Source of the DNA: Mycoplasmoidaceae bacterium | GTDB taxonomy: Bacteria; Bacillota_I; Bacilli_A; Mycoplasmatales; Mycoplasmoidaceae | DNA length: 64,000 nt | Assembly: GCA_024407815.1 (NCBI GenBank) | Contig: JAKSVS010000002.1 | Span: forward strand, 57,342 to 121,341 | Direction: 5' to 3' | Shown here: in pieces, positions 10,464 to 23,605 of the stretch | Numbering within the stretch: position 1 is the stretch's first letter | Layout: every line of letters starts with the position of its first letter | The notes under the pieces: generated by a model | Told to the model about the DNA's origin: nothing | The model's database searches: none | Seen by the model: the letters and a program-made list of their open reading frames with translations, nothing else | Translations under genes and position numbers: made by a program

Positions 10464-11225
10464 ATGAGTGACTGACAAGATCCATTAAATATTGGATGAG
10501 ATCCATTCAAAATTAGACCACAAATTTTTTCAATATTTGTTGTAGCAGTAATAATTGCAATATTTTGTATTGTTTATTATGTAAAATCTAGAAAACTTAA
10601 GGCTAATGAAGCACCAACAGGTTATGTTTTAGCTATTGAAATTTATGTTTCATATTTTCGAAATATGGTTCATGAAATTTTGGGACCTAAGCTTGATAAG
10701 CTTACACCATTATTCGTTTTTATCTTTACTTACATTCTTATTTCCAATATTATCGGTGTATTTGGTCTTGATAATCCAACAGGTTCATATACCGTTACTC
10801 TATCAATGGCTTTAATTATGTACTTTGGTGTATGGGTTGTTGGTTTCAAGTACCAAAAATTAAGTTATCTTAAAAATTTCTGTTTCAAAATTAAAACAAA
10901 GAAGGGAAAACAAATTCCTGTTTTCATCAACCCACTAGAAGTGATGAGTAATATTGCTCCATTGATTTCAATGTCTTTCCGTCTATGAGGAAACATAACT
11001 GCTGGTTCAATTATCATAACTCTCTGATTCTTCTTTACAAACTATGTTTGAATCAACGTTCCAATTATTGGAACTATCAATCTTCTAGGGGGTTTAACCG
11101 CCGGACCAATCAGAGCATACTTTGATTTACTTTCAGGTCTAATTCAAGCACTAGTGTTTACTATGCTGACTATGGTTTATTGAACTATGGCTAAAGGCGA
11201 CGATCCTCAACCTAATATTAAATAA
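10464..11225 (+). CDS. atpB: ATP synthase subunit a
   Basis: A 253-residue integral membrane subunit of Fo that forms the proton half-channels next to the c ring. The essential Arg of helix 4 is in MSFRLWGNI, and the C-terminal helices include LLSGLIQALVFTMLTMVYW. Several Trp are TGA. N-terminus MSDWQDPLN fits the family in mollicutes. It is followed by a 65-bp gap that contains a strong hairpin before atpE. Confidence 0.93.
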
Positions 11226-11239
11226 TATAAAAATAACGA

Positions 11240-11276
11240 TAAAAAAATATATACTAAAAATGTATATATTTTTTTA
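11240..11276 (+). promoter_or_regulatory. Strong intercistronic hairpin between atpB and atpE
   Basis: A perfect 15-bp AT-rich stem with loop TAAAAAT: the left arm ends in ATATATAC (11254) and the right arm begins GTATATAT (11262) and runs into T's. It lies 14 nt before the atpE ATG, directly followed by the ribosome-binding site AAAGGAGAAA. It looks like a terminator or mRNA-stabilising end placed inside the operon. Confidence 0.75.
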
Positions 11277-11290
11277 AAAAAGGAGAAAAT

Positions 11291-11515
11291 ATGGACAGTG
11301 CATTTTTAGGAGCAGGTATTGCTGCTCTTGGTACTCTAGGTACTGCTATTGGTCAAGGTTTTGCCGCTGGTAAAGCCGTTGAAGCCGTAGCAAGAAACCC
11401 TGAGGCCGAAAACAAAATTAGAACTACACTAATCATTGGTGACGCTGTTGCTGAAACATCAGCAATTTACTCATTGATTATTGCAATTCTATTAATATTC
11501 GTTGCTGGAAAATAG
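11291..11515 (+). CDS. atpE: ATP synthase subunit c
   Basis: A 74-residue hairpin of two membrane helices that multimerises into the c ring. Helix 1 is Gly/Ala-rich ([18 protein letters not shown]), the polar loop is ARNPEAENK, and helix 2 carries the proton-binding carboxylate Glu in AETSAIYSL. It has the best ribosome-binding site of the operon (AAAGGAGAAA, about 7 nt before ATG), as expected for the subunit needed in the highest copy number. Confidence 0.95.
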   Translation: MDSAFLGAGIAALGTLGTAIGQGFAAGKAVEAVARNPEAENKIRTTLIIGDAVAETSAIYSLIIAILLIFVAGK

Positions 11516-11525
11516 TGAGGCAACA

Positions 11526-12152
11526 ATGGATAATAAATTATCTAAACCAAAGACATGATTTCTAAAAGGCTTAATCGCATCTGTATGCGTTTTGCCAGTT
11601 TTAGTATCTCTTTCTTCATGCCAACCAATTAGTGGTGAAGAAATAGTTAATAATTTATTTCCAAATCTTTGAGTTTTCATAACTCATATTATTGCTGCTG
11701 TAATTTTAATCGTGCTAATGATTTGGTTGGTTTGAAAACCAACTAAACAAGCGTTAGATAAACGCCACGATTTCATTGCCAAGCAAATAGCTGATGCTCA
11801 AAAATCAAAAGAAAAAGCTGATATGGATCTTGAAGAAGCTAACCAGTTAAAAGTTGATGCTATGAGTCAAGCTATGACAATTACAACACAAGCAAAATCA
11901 GAAGCTTTCAACATAGTTGAACAAGCTAAGAAAGACGCAAAGCAAACGGCTAATGAAATTGTTAAAAACGCGAAAGACGATATTAACAAAGAAAAGTTAA
12001 ATGTTCGTGCTGATGCTCAGAACGATATCATCAATATTGCCTTTGATGTTGCTGAAAGTGTCTTACAGACAGAAATCAAAAAACAAGACAAAGATAAATA
12101 TCTTGATGATCTTCTATCAACAATTGAAAAAGATCTAAAAGAAAGTAAATAA
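11526..12152 (+). CDS. atpF: ATP synthase subunit b, lipoprotein type
   Basis: A 208-residue stator subunit. It begins with a lipoprotein-like signal (basic start, hydrophobic segment, SLSSC with Cys32), then a membrane helix (about 48-70) and a long charged coiled coil with Ala/Lys/Glu repeats that reaches to F1. The mollicute b subunit is known to carry such a lipobox, so the mature N-terminus is probably lipid-anchored outside. The ATG at 11526 follows atpE by 10 bp, and the stop overlaps the atpH start by one base. Confidence 0.92.
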
Positions 12153-12703
12153 TGGAAAAAACCGCTGACAAAGCTAGTTCCTTTGCTAGAGCATTCTTTG
12201 CTTTAACAAACGACAAAGAAAAAATTAGAGAGTATTATTCACAAGTTGTGTCTTTAGACACACTAAATAATACTAATTCTGATTTATCAAAAATTTTGTC
12301 AGCTAGGTCGATTGATAAACAAGATCGTAAAGAACTTGTTAAAAACATTCTTACTGCTTGTGGATTTGATCAAAAAGTCATATTCTGAATATGAACAATC
12401 ATTGACTATAACTTCTATCGATATTTCCATGAAGTTTTTATCAATTGCAAAAAACGATACGAAAATATGTTTGATATCATTCCAATAACTATAACTTCTG
12501 CTAATAATATGAGCGAAGCTCAAATGAATAAAATCAAAAAATTCTTTGAACAAAAATTAAAGAAGGAAGTTTCGATCACATGAAACGTTAATCCCGATCT
12601 AATTGGTGATTTAACAATTCAGTTAAATAACAAAACATATAACAACACATACAGAATGAAGTTGAATAATTTAAAACAACAACTTCTTTCAAAGAGAGGG
12701 TAA
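12152..12703 (+). CDS. atpH: ATP synthase subunit delta
   Basis: A 183-residue subunit joining the stator to the top of F1. The N-terminal helical domain includes [16 protein letters not shown] and [16 protein letters not shown], typical of the delta/OSCP family, and the C-terminal domain is poorly conserved as usual. Two TGA codons read as Trp. It starts in the atpF stop (TAATG) and is followed by atpA after two bases. Confidence 0.88.
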
Positions 12704-12705
12704 AT

Positions 12706-14259
12706 ATGGCAACAAAAATTGATTCGTTTGCTAGTATTATCAAAGCAAAGATTGAAAAATACACTAATAACGTTGTTCAATCCGAAGTTGGAAAGGTTAT
12801 TTCCATCGGAGATGGAATAGCTCTAATTAGTGGTCTTGAAAACGCTATGCTTAATGAGATAGTGGTTTTTGAAAATGGAACAAAAGGAATGATATTAAAC
12901 CTTGAGGCTGAAACACTTGGTGTTATTCTTCTTGGTAAGTATGAAGACATTTCTGAAAACTCTCCTGTTAAGCGTACAGGTACAGTAATTTCCGTTCCTG
13001 TTGGAGATGAACTTCTTAGCCGTGTTGTTAATGGTATTGGTGAACCAATAGATGGCGGTAAACCGATTGAAACAAAAACTTTAATGCCTATCGAAAAGAT
13101 TGCTCCTGGCGTTATTACAAGACAATCTGTCGATGCGCCAATGGAAACTGGAATTTTATCAATTGATGCGATGTTTCCAATTGGAAAAGGTCAAAGAGAA
13201 TTGATTATTGGAGATAGACAAACAGGTAAAACAACTGTTGCCATAGACACCATTCTTAATCAAAAAGGTAAGAACGTTAAATGTGTATACATTGCTATTG
13301 GACAAAAACGTTCATCAGTTGTTCAAATTCACAACGTTTTGGAAAAAGCTGGAGCAATGAAATATACAACAATAGTATCTTCGACTGCTGGTGAATTGCC
13401 TGCGCTAATCTATTTGGCACCTTATACAGGAATAACAATTGCTGAACATTGATTGGCTAAAGGGCAAGATGTCCTTATTGTTTATGATGACTTGTCAAAA
13501 CACGCTGTAAGCTATCGTACAATTTCTTTGCTTCTAAGAAGGCCGCCAGGCAGAGAAGCTTATCCTGGTGATGTCTTCTACTTACACTCTCGTTTACTAG
13601 AACGAGCTGGTAGAATGAACAAAGAAAATGGTGGTGGAAGTATTACAGCCTTGCCAATAATTGAAACTCAAGCTGGTGATATTTCTGCTTACATTCCAAC
13701 AAACGTTATTTCAATTACTGATGGTCAATTGTTCATGATGACAAACATGTTCAACGCAGGACAACGTCCAGCAATTGATCCAGGTCTGTCAGTATCCAGA
13801 GTTGGTTCCGCAGCACAAATTGGATATGTTAAACAAACTGCAAGCAGTTTAAAACTTGAGCTTGCTCAATTTGCTGAATTATCAGCTTTTGCTCAATTTG
13901 GTTTTGACTTAGATAAAGAAACTAAAGATATTATTGAACATGGTAAACGAATAATGGAGATGATTAAACAACCAGAGAACTCGCCTTTATCGCAAATCCA
14001 AGAAGCAATATTACTATTTGCAATTAAATATCACTTTATCAAGTGAATACCAATAGATAATATTGCATCATTCAAAAATGCACTAATTTCTCACTTTGAC
14101 AAATTAGAAATAGTTAAGCGTTTGGCTAAAGCCAAAAAGTTTGACGACAAAATGATTGATGAATGCAAAAAAGAATTTAAATCATTCATTAATAAATACA
14201 TAAAAACTCTGCCAAACTACAAAGCAGAATTATATGGGGATATTAAGGAACTAAAGTAG
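12706..14259 (+). CDS. atpA: ATP synthase subunit alpha
   Basis: A 517-residue F1 subunit, non-catalytic nucleotide binder. Walker A is GDRQTGKT; the family segment [20 protein letters not shown] and the signature [17 protein letters not shown] follow. Two in-frame TGAs (13450 and 14044) read as Trp. Start ATG is preceded by AAAGAGAGGG. Length and domain order are standard, and there is no sign of the second, divergent alpha/beta set seen in some mycoplasmas. Confidence 0.97.
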
Positions 14260-14263
14260 CTTT

Positions 14264-16547
<2,284 letters not shown>

Positions 16548-16549
16548 TT

Positions 16550-16954
16550 ATGGCAAAAGAATTTAGGCTACAAATATCTACACCAAAAAAAGTATGCATT
16601 AACGCTGATGTAATCAGCGTTACATTGCCAACATCAACAGGTTATGTTGGTATTTTGCCTAATCACTCGAAAATTGTCGGAGCTATTATCCCAAACTTTA
16701 TATACATAACATATCCTGATGGGCAAAAACAAAAAGCTTTAATTAACTATGGTATGTATAGCTTTAAAGAAAATAAATTGGTTATCTTATCTGATTTGTT
16801 CGAATCAAAAAACGATCTCAAGTCTAATGAATTACAAGCAATAGAGAAACGAATGTTAGAAGAAAGCAAAGAACTTGAACTACCTGATCGTGCTACTCAT
16901 ACTCTAAATTCTTACTTGAAAACTGTTATTGAAAAAGTTGAGAATGAAAAATAA
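16550..16954 (+). CDS. atpC: ATP synthase subunit epsilon
   Basis: A 134-residue subunit of the rotor that regulates ATP hydrolysis. The N-terminal beta sandwich includes the GYVGILPNHSKIVGAI stretch (usual form GxxGILPxHxP), followed by a C-terminal helical hairpin rich in Glu and Lys. It begins two bases after atpD and is followed by a hairpin terminator, which ends the operon. Confidence 0.94.
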   Translation: MAKEFRLQISTPKKVCINADVISVTLPTSTGYVGILPNHSKIVGAIIPNFIYITYPDGQKQKALINYGMYSFKENKLVILSDLFESKNDLKSNELQAIEKRMLEESKELELPDRATHTLNSYLKTVIEKVENEK

Positions 16955-16971
16955 GGGTTTCCCTTATTTTT
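16947..16971. terminator. Bidirectional terminator between atpC and M20 peptidase
   Basis: Perfect 11-bp stem AAAAATAAGGG / CCCTTATTTTT with loop TTT. It contains both stop codons of the converging genes. Confidence 0.85.
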
Positions 16972-18679
16972 TGTTTGCTAGCTCTTCAATTGCATTAATT
17001 AGATTTTTTACACACGGTTCAATTGTATTAATATAAAGTGTTTCCTTAACAGAGTGAGCGTCATCTGTTTTTGCTCCGATACATGAGCAAGTTAAATTTT
17101 CGTCTGACTTTTCCATTCATATTGCCGGCTCAACACCACCAAGGGCATCACAAATAATTGGAGTAATTCCAAATTTTTGGTATCCATCAGCAAGCAATTC
17201 AACGAGCTTATTGTTTTCTTCCTTTACCCAAGGGTAATAAAAAGCTCCTTGTTGCATTGTCAATCCGAATTGATCTGAAACTTTTTGATATTGTTGCACC
17301 AACCATTTTATAGAATATTGTTCTTTGCTTTCTTTTGTTCCAACGCCTGATCGTGTAGAAGCCTGAGATTGGTAGATAAATTCTGAACTTGTGCTGTCAT
17401 ACTCAATACTAACTGGGCCAAGATTGATACTTGCTTTTGGTCGATACTCTTCACCAGGAAAGTATTCCAAAACACCATAATAAAATGAATCAAGCGACTC
17501 TGTTGGGTTAATATTGTAGTTTCCCATAGCACTTATTAGTGTATTTGAGTCGGTTTTACTAATAAATTCTGCGGAAGTTTTTGTGTTTAGTGATAATTCA
17601 GAGCTCGATTCAATATTTTCTCAATCATCAAAATTATATTTTGAACCATCTTTTCATGTTTGAATCATATTCTTCCAATAGCCGATCATACTCTGTTGAG
17701 CTAGATCAGATTTAAATACAATCTTGCTATTAGCAATTATTTGATTTGCACCGTAATTCAAATTTTTAAGTTCACCTTCAATAACCTTTTCATGATTATG
17801 TGAAACGATTTGGATTTTGGCTTTTTGTTCGTTAACAAGATAATACAAGAATTCATATACCATTCTATCGGCATTACCACGGTTTTTTACGATATCAATT
17901 GCGCTGTGACCACCAAGCAATCCGTCCAATTGCAATGTATATTCATAGCTAAGCGATGATTCGCTAGATTTGTCATATGAGCAACTAAATGTATATCGAG
18001 AATTGCCGGCACATGAACGATACACATATCCTTCTTCCTCGGCATCGATGTTCATTAATCATTTAATGTAGTCGCCGTTATATTTCAATCATGAAGAGTC
18101 TAGTGCTTTAGCACCAACCATACCAATATCTTCATCTGCAGTCATTAAAAATCTTATAGGTCCATGGTTAAACTTATCTCTATTCTTCAGAATAGTTAAA
18201 GCGATAGCAATACCGGCGCCATCGTCCGCGCCCAATGATGTTTTATAGTTTCTGGAATGTAGTGTTCCGTTTTCAATTACCGCATCAATTGGTGTAGTTT
18301 TAGCTTGCTCATCAGTCAAACCAGCAACTATCATATCACTGTGTCCTTGTAAAATAATCATATCAGCATCTTCAAAACCACTCGTTGCTGGAATATCAAA
18401 ATAAATGTTGTGTGCATTATCAACGTGAATATCTTCATCGGTTAAACCGGCTAGAGCTTTAGCTCTACTTTTTAAATAAGGAACTATGGCGTCATAATAA
18501 CCGCCTGGTCTTGGACAAGACACAATCCCATTAATTCCTTTTTTGGCATTACCTACAAACTCATCAATTACATCCTGTGTATATATTAATTTGTTGGTTG
18601 AACAACCGGTTGTTGTAAACGTCGGAATGGTCGATAAAACAAATGTTGGAATTAGAGCAAATAATTTAGTTTTTTTCAT
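16964..18679 (-). CDS. M20-family (PepD-like) dipeptidase with lipoprotein signal
   Basis: A 571-residue zinc peptidase of the M20 family, closest in motif layout to aminoacyl-histidine dipeptidase PepD: LQGHSDM (metal His and adjacent Asp), SLGADDGAGIAIAL (bridging Asp), MTADEDIGMVGA (catalytic Glu) and MNIDAEEEG. It starts with a lipoprotein signal, MKKTKLFALIP then hydrophobic residues and TTGC with Cys26, so it should be anchored on the outer face of the membrane and may supply amino acids from host peptides. Several TGAs read as Trp. A TATAAT box ends 7 nt before the ATG and no ribosome-binding site is seen. Confidence 0.85.
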
Positions 18680-18686
18680 AATTGGT

Positions 18687-18692
18687 ATTATA
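18687..18692 (-). promoter_or_regulatory. -10 box of M20 peptidase gene (leaderless type)
   Basis: TATAAT on the minus strand, seven bases before the start codon at 18679. No Shine-Dalgarno sequence lies between. Confidence 0.5.
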
Positions 18693-18716
18693 AAACATCG
18701 ATACAATAGGAAAATG

Positions 18717-19358
18717 TTATTTTCCGATTATTTCTTGAACCATAAAATTATCACGTTCAATAAATTTGAATTTTCCTCACTTACTATGACCTGGCAAAAC
18801 AAGTTGGTTTGGTTTTAATGTCTTTCATAATCTTGTTAATGATTTAACTATTTCAGCTGGACTAGAGTTGCCAAGATCTGTACGACCATAGCTGTTATAG
18901 AACAATGTATCACCGCTAAATACGTATTCTCTATAAATGTAAGTAACAGATCCTCCTGAATGACCTGGCGTGTGCATAACATTGATAACAAAACTACCAA
19001 CCTTTAATTCTTTTGAATTAAATCAAACTATGTTTTTACTGAAGTCTTCTGTCTTCATGTCGGCAAGATTATCATAGCGATATTTATAATATGTTTCCTT
19101 ATCTCCTTCATGTAGATAAACTGGAACATTCCATTTTTTTAAAATTGTTGCTGTGTCGAAACGGTGGTCGAAATGCGCATGTGTTAGCAGCACAGCAACA
19201 ACATTAACGTTTTTTGGAATTGCATTAATTACATCTTTACCGCTGAAACTTGGATCAACAACAATCGCTTCATTTCCATTAAAAATGATATATGTGTTAT
19301 TGTCCATATATTGTGAAGTAACAACCGTTAAATCATTAGATATTTTCGATACGCTCAT
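18717..19358 (-). CDS. MBL-fold metallohydrolase (glyoxalase II-like)
   Basis: A 213-residue cytoplasmic metallo-beta-lactamase-fold hydrolase. Metal-binding motifs in order: THAHFDH, HTPGHSGG, FSGDTLF and a terminal GHS. Size and motif spacing match the small glyoxalase II-like proteins (YqgX type) of Firmicutes and mollicutes, which hydrolyse thioesters; the substrate is not determined. Three TGAs read as Trp. It is divergent from dnaX, and a TATAAT lies about 10 nt before the ATG. Confidence 0.88.
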
Positions 19359-19384
19359 TATGTTTAATATTATATAAATATTTA

Positions 19385-19390
19385 TATAAT
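19385..19390 (+). promoter_or_regulatory. -10 box of dnaX operon (leaderless type)
   Basis: TATAAT six bases before the dnaX start codon, with no ribosome-binding site in the gap. Confidence 0.5.
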
Positions 19391-19396
19391 ACTACT

Positions 19397-21127
19397 ATGA
19401 ATTACCTATCACTTTACCGAAAATATCGGCCAAAATCTTTTAACGATGTTATCGGTCAAAAATATATTGTTAAAATTTTAAAAAATTCAATAAAAAACAA
19501 TGTCGTGGCTAATGCATATGTTTTTGCTGGTACCAAAGGAACTGGAAAAACATCTATTGCCAAGATTTATGCAAACGCTATCAATTGCTTAAATAGTAAA
19601 GAAGGCGATGTTTGTGGTGAGTGCGAAGTCTGTAAAAACTTTAAAAATAATCAAGTTCTAGATGTAATTGAACTCGATGGAGCAAGTAATAACGGCGTTG
19701 ATGAAGTAAGACAAATTGCTGATGCTGCCATTACACTTCCAACTAAATTTTCTAAAAAGGTTTACATAATCGACGAAGCACACATGTTAACTAATCAAGC
19801 GTGAAACGCTTTATTAAAAATTGTCGAAGAACCACCTAAACATGTTGTTTTCATCTTTGCAACAACAGAAATGCACAAGATTCCCGCAACCATCTTATCA
19901 AGATGCCAATGTTTTAGATTCAATAAAATTTTTCATAGTGATATTGTTAAATTGTTAACTAAGGTTTGCGAAGCAGAAAAAATTAAATATGAATTAGACG
20001 CCCTAAAAATAATCGCTGATATTGTTGACGGGTCCGCTAGAGACTCTTTAAGCATATTGGAACAAACTGCCACATGCAGCGACAATAACATCAAGGCCGA
20101 TGATATTTATAAGATTTATGGTTTACTTAGTCCAAGCGAGATGCTTGATTTCTTAAATTTGTTAGCTTCACAAGATACTCAAGCAGTCTTTAACGCCATT
20201 AACGAATATTTTTCGAGCGGAATTAATTTTGTTAGCTTCGCTAATTTAATTGTTTCTATATTGACAGATAAATTAATCTACTTAAAAACAAAAAATTATA
20301 AATTACTATCCAAAACAAATGAGACTCTAATTAATAATTTGGTTTTGAACGATATTGATGTATTGGTTAAGTTGATTGACATTTGACAGGAAACATATTT
20401 TAAAGTCAATGCACCAACAGATGTTCGCATCGTAATTGATAGTGCAATTATCAAATCTATTTCTGCATTTGCTAATAATGAAATAAAGGAGCCAAAACCC
20501 GCTTCTAACCAGACAATCAAAACAAGAATCAGCAAACCAATAGCGCCAAAAGTCAAAAAAGATGACAATGAATTATTTTCTTTGTTTGACATTGAAGTTC
20601 CTCCCAAAAATTCAGCTGAATCAAAGAAAAAAAATAACCCATCACAAAATAATGCAATAGAAAATGATGTTAAGATGCCAACTGATTCAGAAATATTGCT
20701 GTCAATTTTTTCTACAAGAAAAAAATCCTCAGAAATTGAAGCGATAAAAATACTTGATCAAATAAAGTCCGGAAAACTTGATGAGAAAGCTTTTTCAAAT
20801 GCACAATCTGCGGCCAAAGTTCTTTGTGCAAATGAAAATGGTGTCGTTTTAATTTTCAATGATGAAATAGATGCAAAATTATTTAATAACTTTGCTAAGA
20901 AAAAAGATTTTATTCTTGCTTGTTGTAAATTATTTAGAAACCCAAAATTTGTTGTTGGCTTTACTGCCGCTCAGATTAACAACCAAAAAACGCAGATGCT
21001 TGAAGCGAAAAAGCATCCTAAACCCGCTCTTAATCTTGATGCATTGAGAAATATTCTCAATAAAGATGCATCAATAGAACAAATTGCTTTTAATACTATT
21101 TATAAATTTATAAAGGACAAAGATTAA
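19397..21127 (+). CDS. dnaX: DNA polymerase III subunits tau/gamma
   Basis: A 576-residue clamp-loader ATPase. N-terminus MNYLSLYRKYRPKSFNDVIG, Walker A GTKGTGKTS, zinc-binding cysteines around CGECEVC, Walker B IIDEAHML and the sensor stretch ATTEMHKIPATILSRC place it in the DnaX family. A low-complexity linker near residues 365-430 separates the ATPase core from a C-terminal domain. Within the linker an A8 run is followed by TAA in the shifted frame, which would give a shorter gamma-like product. The gene ends TAATG, coupled to nfo. Confidence 0.96.
20627..20637 (+). promoter_or_regulatory. Candidate slippage/frameshift site in dnaX
   Basis: A run of eight A's (20627-20634) in codons Lys411-Asn413. 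One added A, or a -1 ribosomal shift, changes the reading to AAA AAA AAA TAA and stops at once, giving a product of about 413 residues that ends after the ATPase and domain III. Confidence 0.5.
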
Positions 21128-21960
21128 TGAATAAATTAGGTTGTCATGTGAGCATGTCTAGTCCTGATTATTTATTGGGGTCATTGAATATGGCTATTAG
21201 CCAAGACGCTAATTGCTTTATGATTTATACCGGTTCACCCCAATCAATCGCTAGACAACCAATTAGCAAATTAAATGTGCCTGAATTTAATAAGGCTTTA
21301 AAACAAAACAACATTTCCATTGATGATGTTATTGTTCACGCTCCATACATTATTAATTGCGCTAATTCTGATATCGCTAAAAGAACATTTGCTAAAACGT
21401 TTTTAGCTCAGGAAACAAAAAGAGTTGAACAAATTGGCGCTAAATTCTTGGTTTTACACCCAGGAAGTAACGAAGATAAAACGACAGGGATAAAAAACAT
21501 TGCGGATTGTATTAACTTTGTTAATAAATCAAATAAAAATGTTGTTATTTGTCTAGAAACTATGGCTGGTAAGGGTAACGAGATAGGTTCAAAATTCGAG
21601 GAACTAAAAAAAATAATTGAGTTGGTTGAAAATAAAAGTCTTATTGGTGTTTGTCTTGATACATGCCATATTAATGACGCTGGATATGACATCAAAGATC
21701 CAACAGTCTTGCTTAAAACTTTTGATAAAGTTATCGGAATAGATTATTTAAAAGTAATTCATATAAACGACTCACTAAATCAACTTGGTTCCAAAAAAGA
21801 CCGTCACGCAAACATTGGCGAAGGAACAATCGGACTTAAAACACTACAATCATGAGTAAATCTTCCATCGTTATCTAAAATTTGTAAAATTTTAGAAACA
21901 CCATGGTCCGTTAATGGACCTATTTATAAAAAAGAAATTCATATGTTGTTAGGAAAATAA
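21127..21960 (+). CDS. nfo: Endonuclease IV
   Basis: A 277-residue AP endonuclease of the TIM-barrel family acting in base-excision repair. Metal-ligand motifs are visible: HAPY, HPGS, ETMAGKGNEIG, CLDTCHINDAGYD, HINDS and DRHANIGEG. Length is normal. Two late TGAs (21853 and 21903 region) need code 4 only at the first, which reads as Trp. Its start overlaps the dnaX stop and rarA follows after two bases, so the three genes form a DNA-maintenance operon. Confidence 0.96.
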
Positions 21961-21962
21961 TT

Positions 21963-23204
21963 ATGAACAAGCAACCGTTAGCATTCGAACTTAGACCAAA
22001 ATCAATTAAAGATGTTATAGGGCAAAAGCATTTGTTGGGCCCCGATTGTCTTTTAACCAAAATGGTTAAAGCTGGCAAACCAATAAATATTATTTTTTAT
22101 GGGTACCCCGGTATTGGCAAAACAACACTCGCTACAGCGCTATGTAATGACATGCAACTACCTTTTGCAATGTTCAATGCTGCTACTGATAAAAAAGAAG
22201 AATTAACTAGCATCATTCAATTAGCAAAAGCTTCTTCTACTCCTTACGTAGTAATCGTTGAAGAAATCCATCGTCTTAACAAAGATAAACAAGACATCTT
22301 GTTACCTTATCTTGAAGATGGAACAATCACCATGTTTGCGTGCACTACTGAAAACCCATACTTCTCCATTAATCCGGCAATACGATCAAGATGCAACATT
22401 GCACGACTTGATCTTATCAAACCCGACGAATTATATTTGTGGTTAAAGAAAATTAACAAAGAAAAAAGAATAAATGCAAAGATTACAGACCAAGCATTAA
22501 AAACCATTGCATATCACTGTAATGGTGATGTTAGATCAGCAATTAATGTTATTGATAATATTCTTAAATTCTATAAAGAAGAAAAAGTTGATAATAAATT
22601 ATTGCAAAAGATTTTGTTATCACCAACAGTATTAGCTAGTAGTTATGGTGATGAGTATTATGACATGCTTTCAGCATTTCATAAATCATTGCGTGGTTCT
22701 GATCCAGATGCTGGTCTATATTACTTAGCTAGATTGCTCACAACCGGCGATTTAACTAGCATAACTAGAAGAATGGTTGCTTGTGCTTATGAAGATATCG
22801 GCTTAGCTAACGCACCATTATGTGCCAGAGTTGTAACGGCCGCTCAAGCAGTTGAACGAGTTGGAATTCCAGAATGTTACCAAATATTAGCCGATACTGT
22901 TGTTGAAATGTGCTTGAGCCCTAAATCTAATTCTGCTTACATGGCTTTTGGCGAGGCATTCAAAGATGTTCAAAACGGTAAATGCTATGAAATACCAAAA
23001 CATCTAAAAGATAACAACTATGCTAGTCATACTAAATTAGGAAATGTTGGATATGTATATCCACATGATTATCCAAATCACTGAGTGGAACAAGAATATT
23101 TACCAAAACAATTAAAAAACAAAAAATATTATCAAAAAGCAGACAATCCATCTGAAGCTAGATTAAATGCTTACTTAGAACAAATTAAAAAACTAGGGAA
23201 ATAG
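21963..23204 (+). CDS. rarA: Replication-associated recombination protein A
   Basis: A 413-residue AAA+ ATPase (MgsA/RarA, related to clamp loaders) that acts at stalled forks. Walker A is GYPGIGKTT and the sensor-1 region is CTTENPYFSINPAIRSR. Walker B reads VVIVEEIHRLNK, that is Glu-Glu where the family normally has Asp-Glu. The C-terminal tetramer domain includes RRMVACAYEDIGLANAP. One TGA reads as Trp. The stop codon lies in the loop of the terminator shared with nusB. Confidence 0.93.
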
Positions 23205-23216
23205 CCCTAGTTTTTT
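23187..23216. terminator. Bidirectional terminator between rarA and nusB
   Basis: Perfect 12-bp stem AAAAAACTAGGG / CCCTAGTTTTTT with a 6-nt loop, ending in a T-run on both strands. Confidence 0.87.
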
Positions 23217-23605
23217 AAAACTTTATCAAGTAAAGCATTAATAAATTTCTTTGTGTCGAGCTGGCCATACTTATCAGCAGTTACCAAGGCCTGGTCAATA
23301 GCCACTGCTACAGGAGAATCAAGCGCTTTAACTTCACAATAGGCAACGATTAGTATTGATTGTGTCATAGGCGCTATTCTATCTCAAGTTCAATCTTTTG
23401 CTAAATTACTAGTAAATAGTTCCACTATTTCTGTTTGATGTTGGCAATAGTATTCAAGCAATTTTAGCTGTTTGGCATCAAACTCGTAATTTTCAGCATT
23501 AATAAAATCTAATTTAAGTGCCTCACCTGTGAGCGATTTAGTTAAACTAGAATAGATATATTGTGTTAGGTCTACACGCTTTTGCCATTGAGTTTTACTT
23601 GCCAT
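23207..23605 (-). CDS. nusB: Transcription antitermination factor NusB
   Basis: A 132-residue helical RNA-binding protein that works with S10/NusE in antitermination of rRNA transcription. The C-terminal family pattern is clear: WDRIAPMTQSILIVAYCEV, VAVAIDQALVTADKYG and KKFINALLDKVLKN. Two TGAs read as Trp. It overlaps the Asp23-family gene by 11 bp. The order efp, Asp23-family gene (yqhY), nusB is the same as in Firmicutes, which supports the call for this short protein. Confidence 0.9.
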
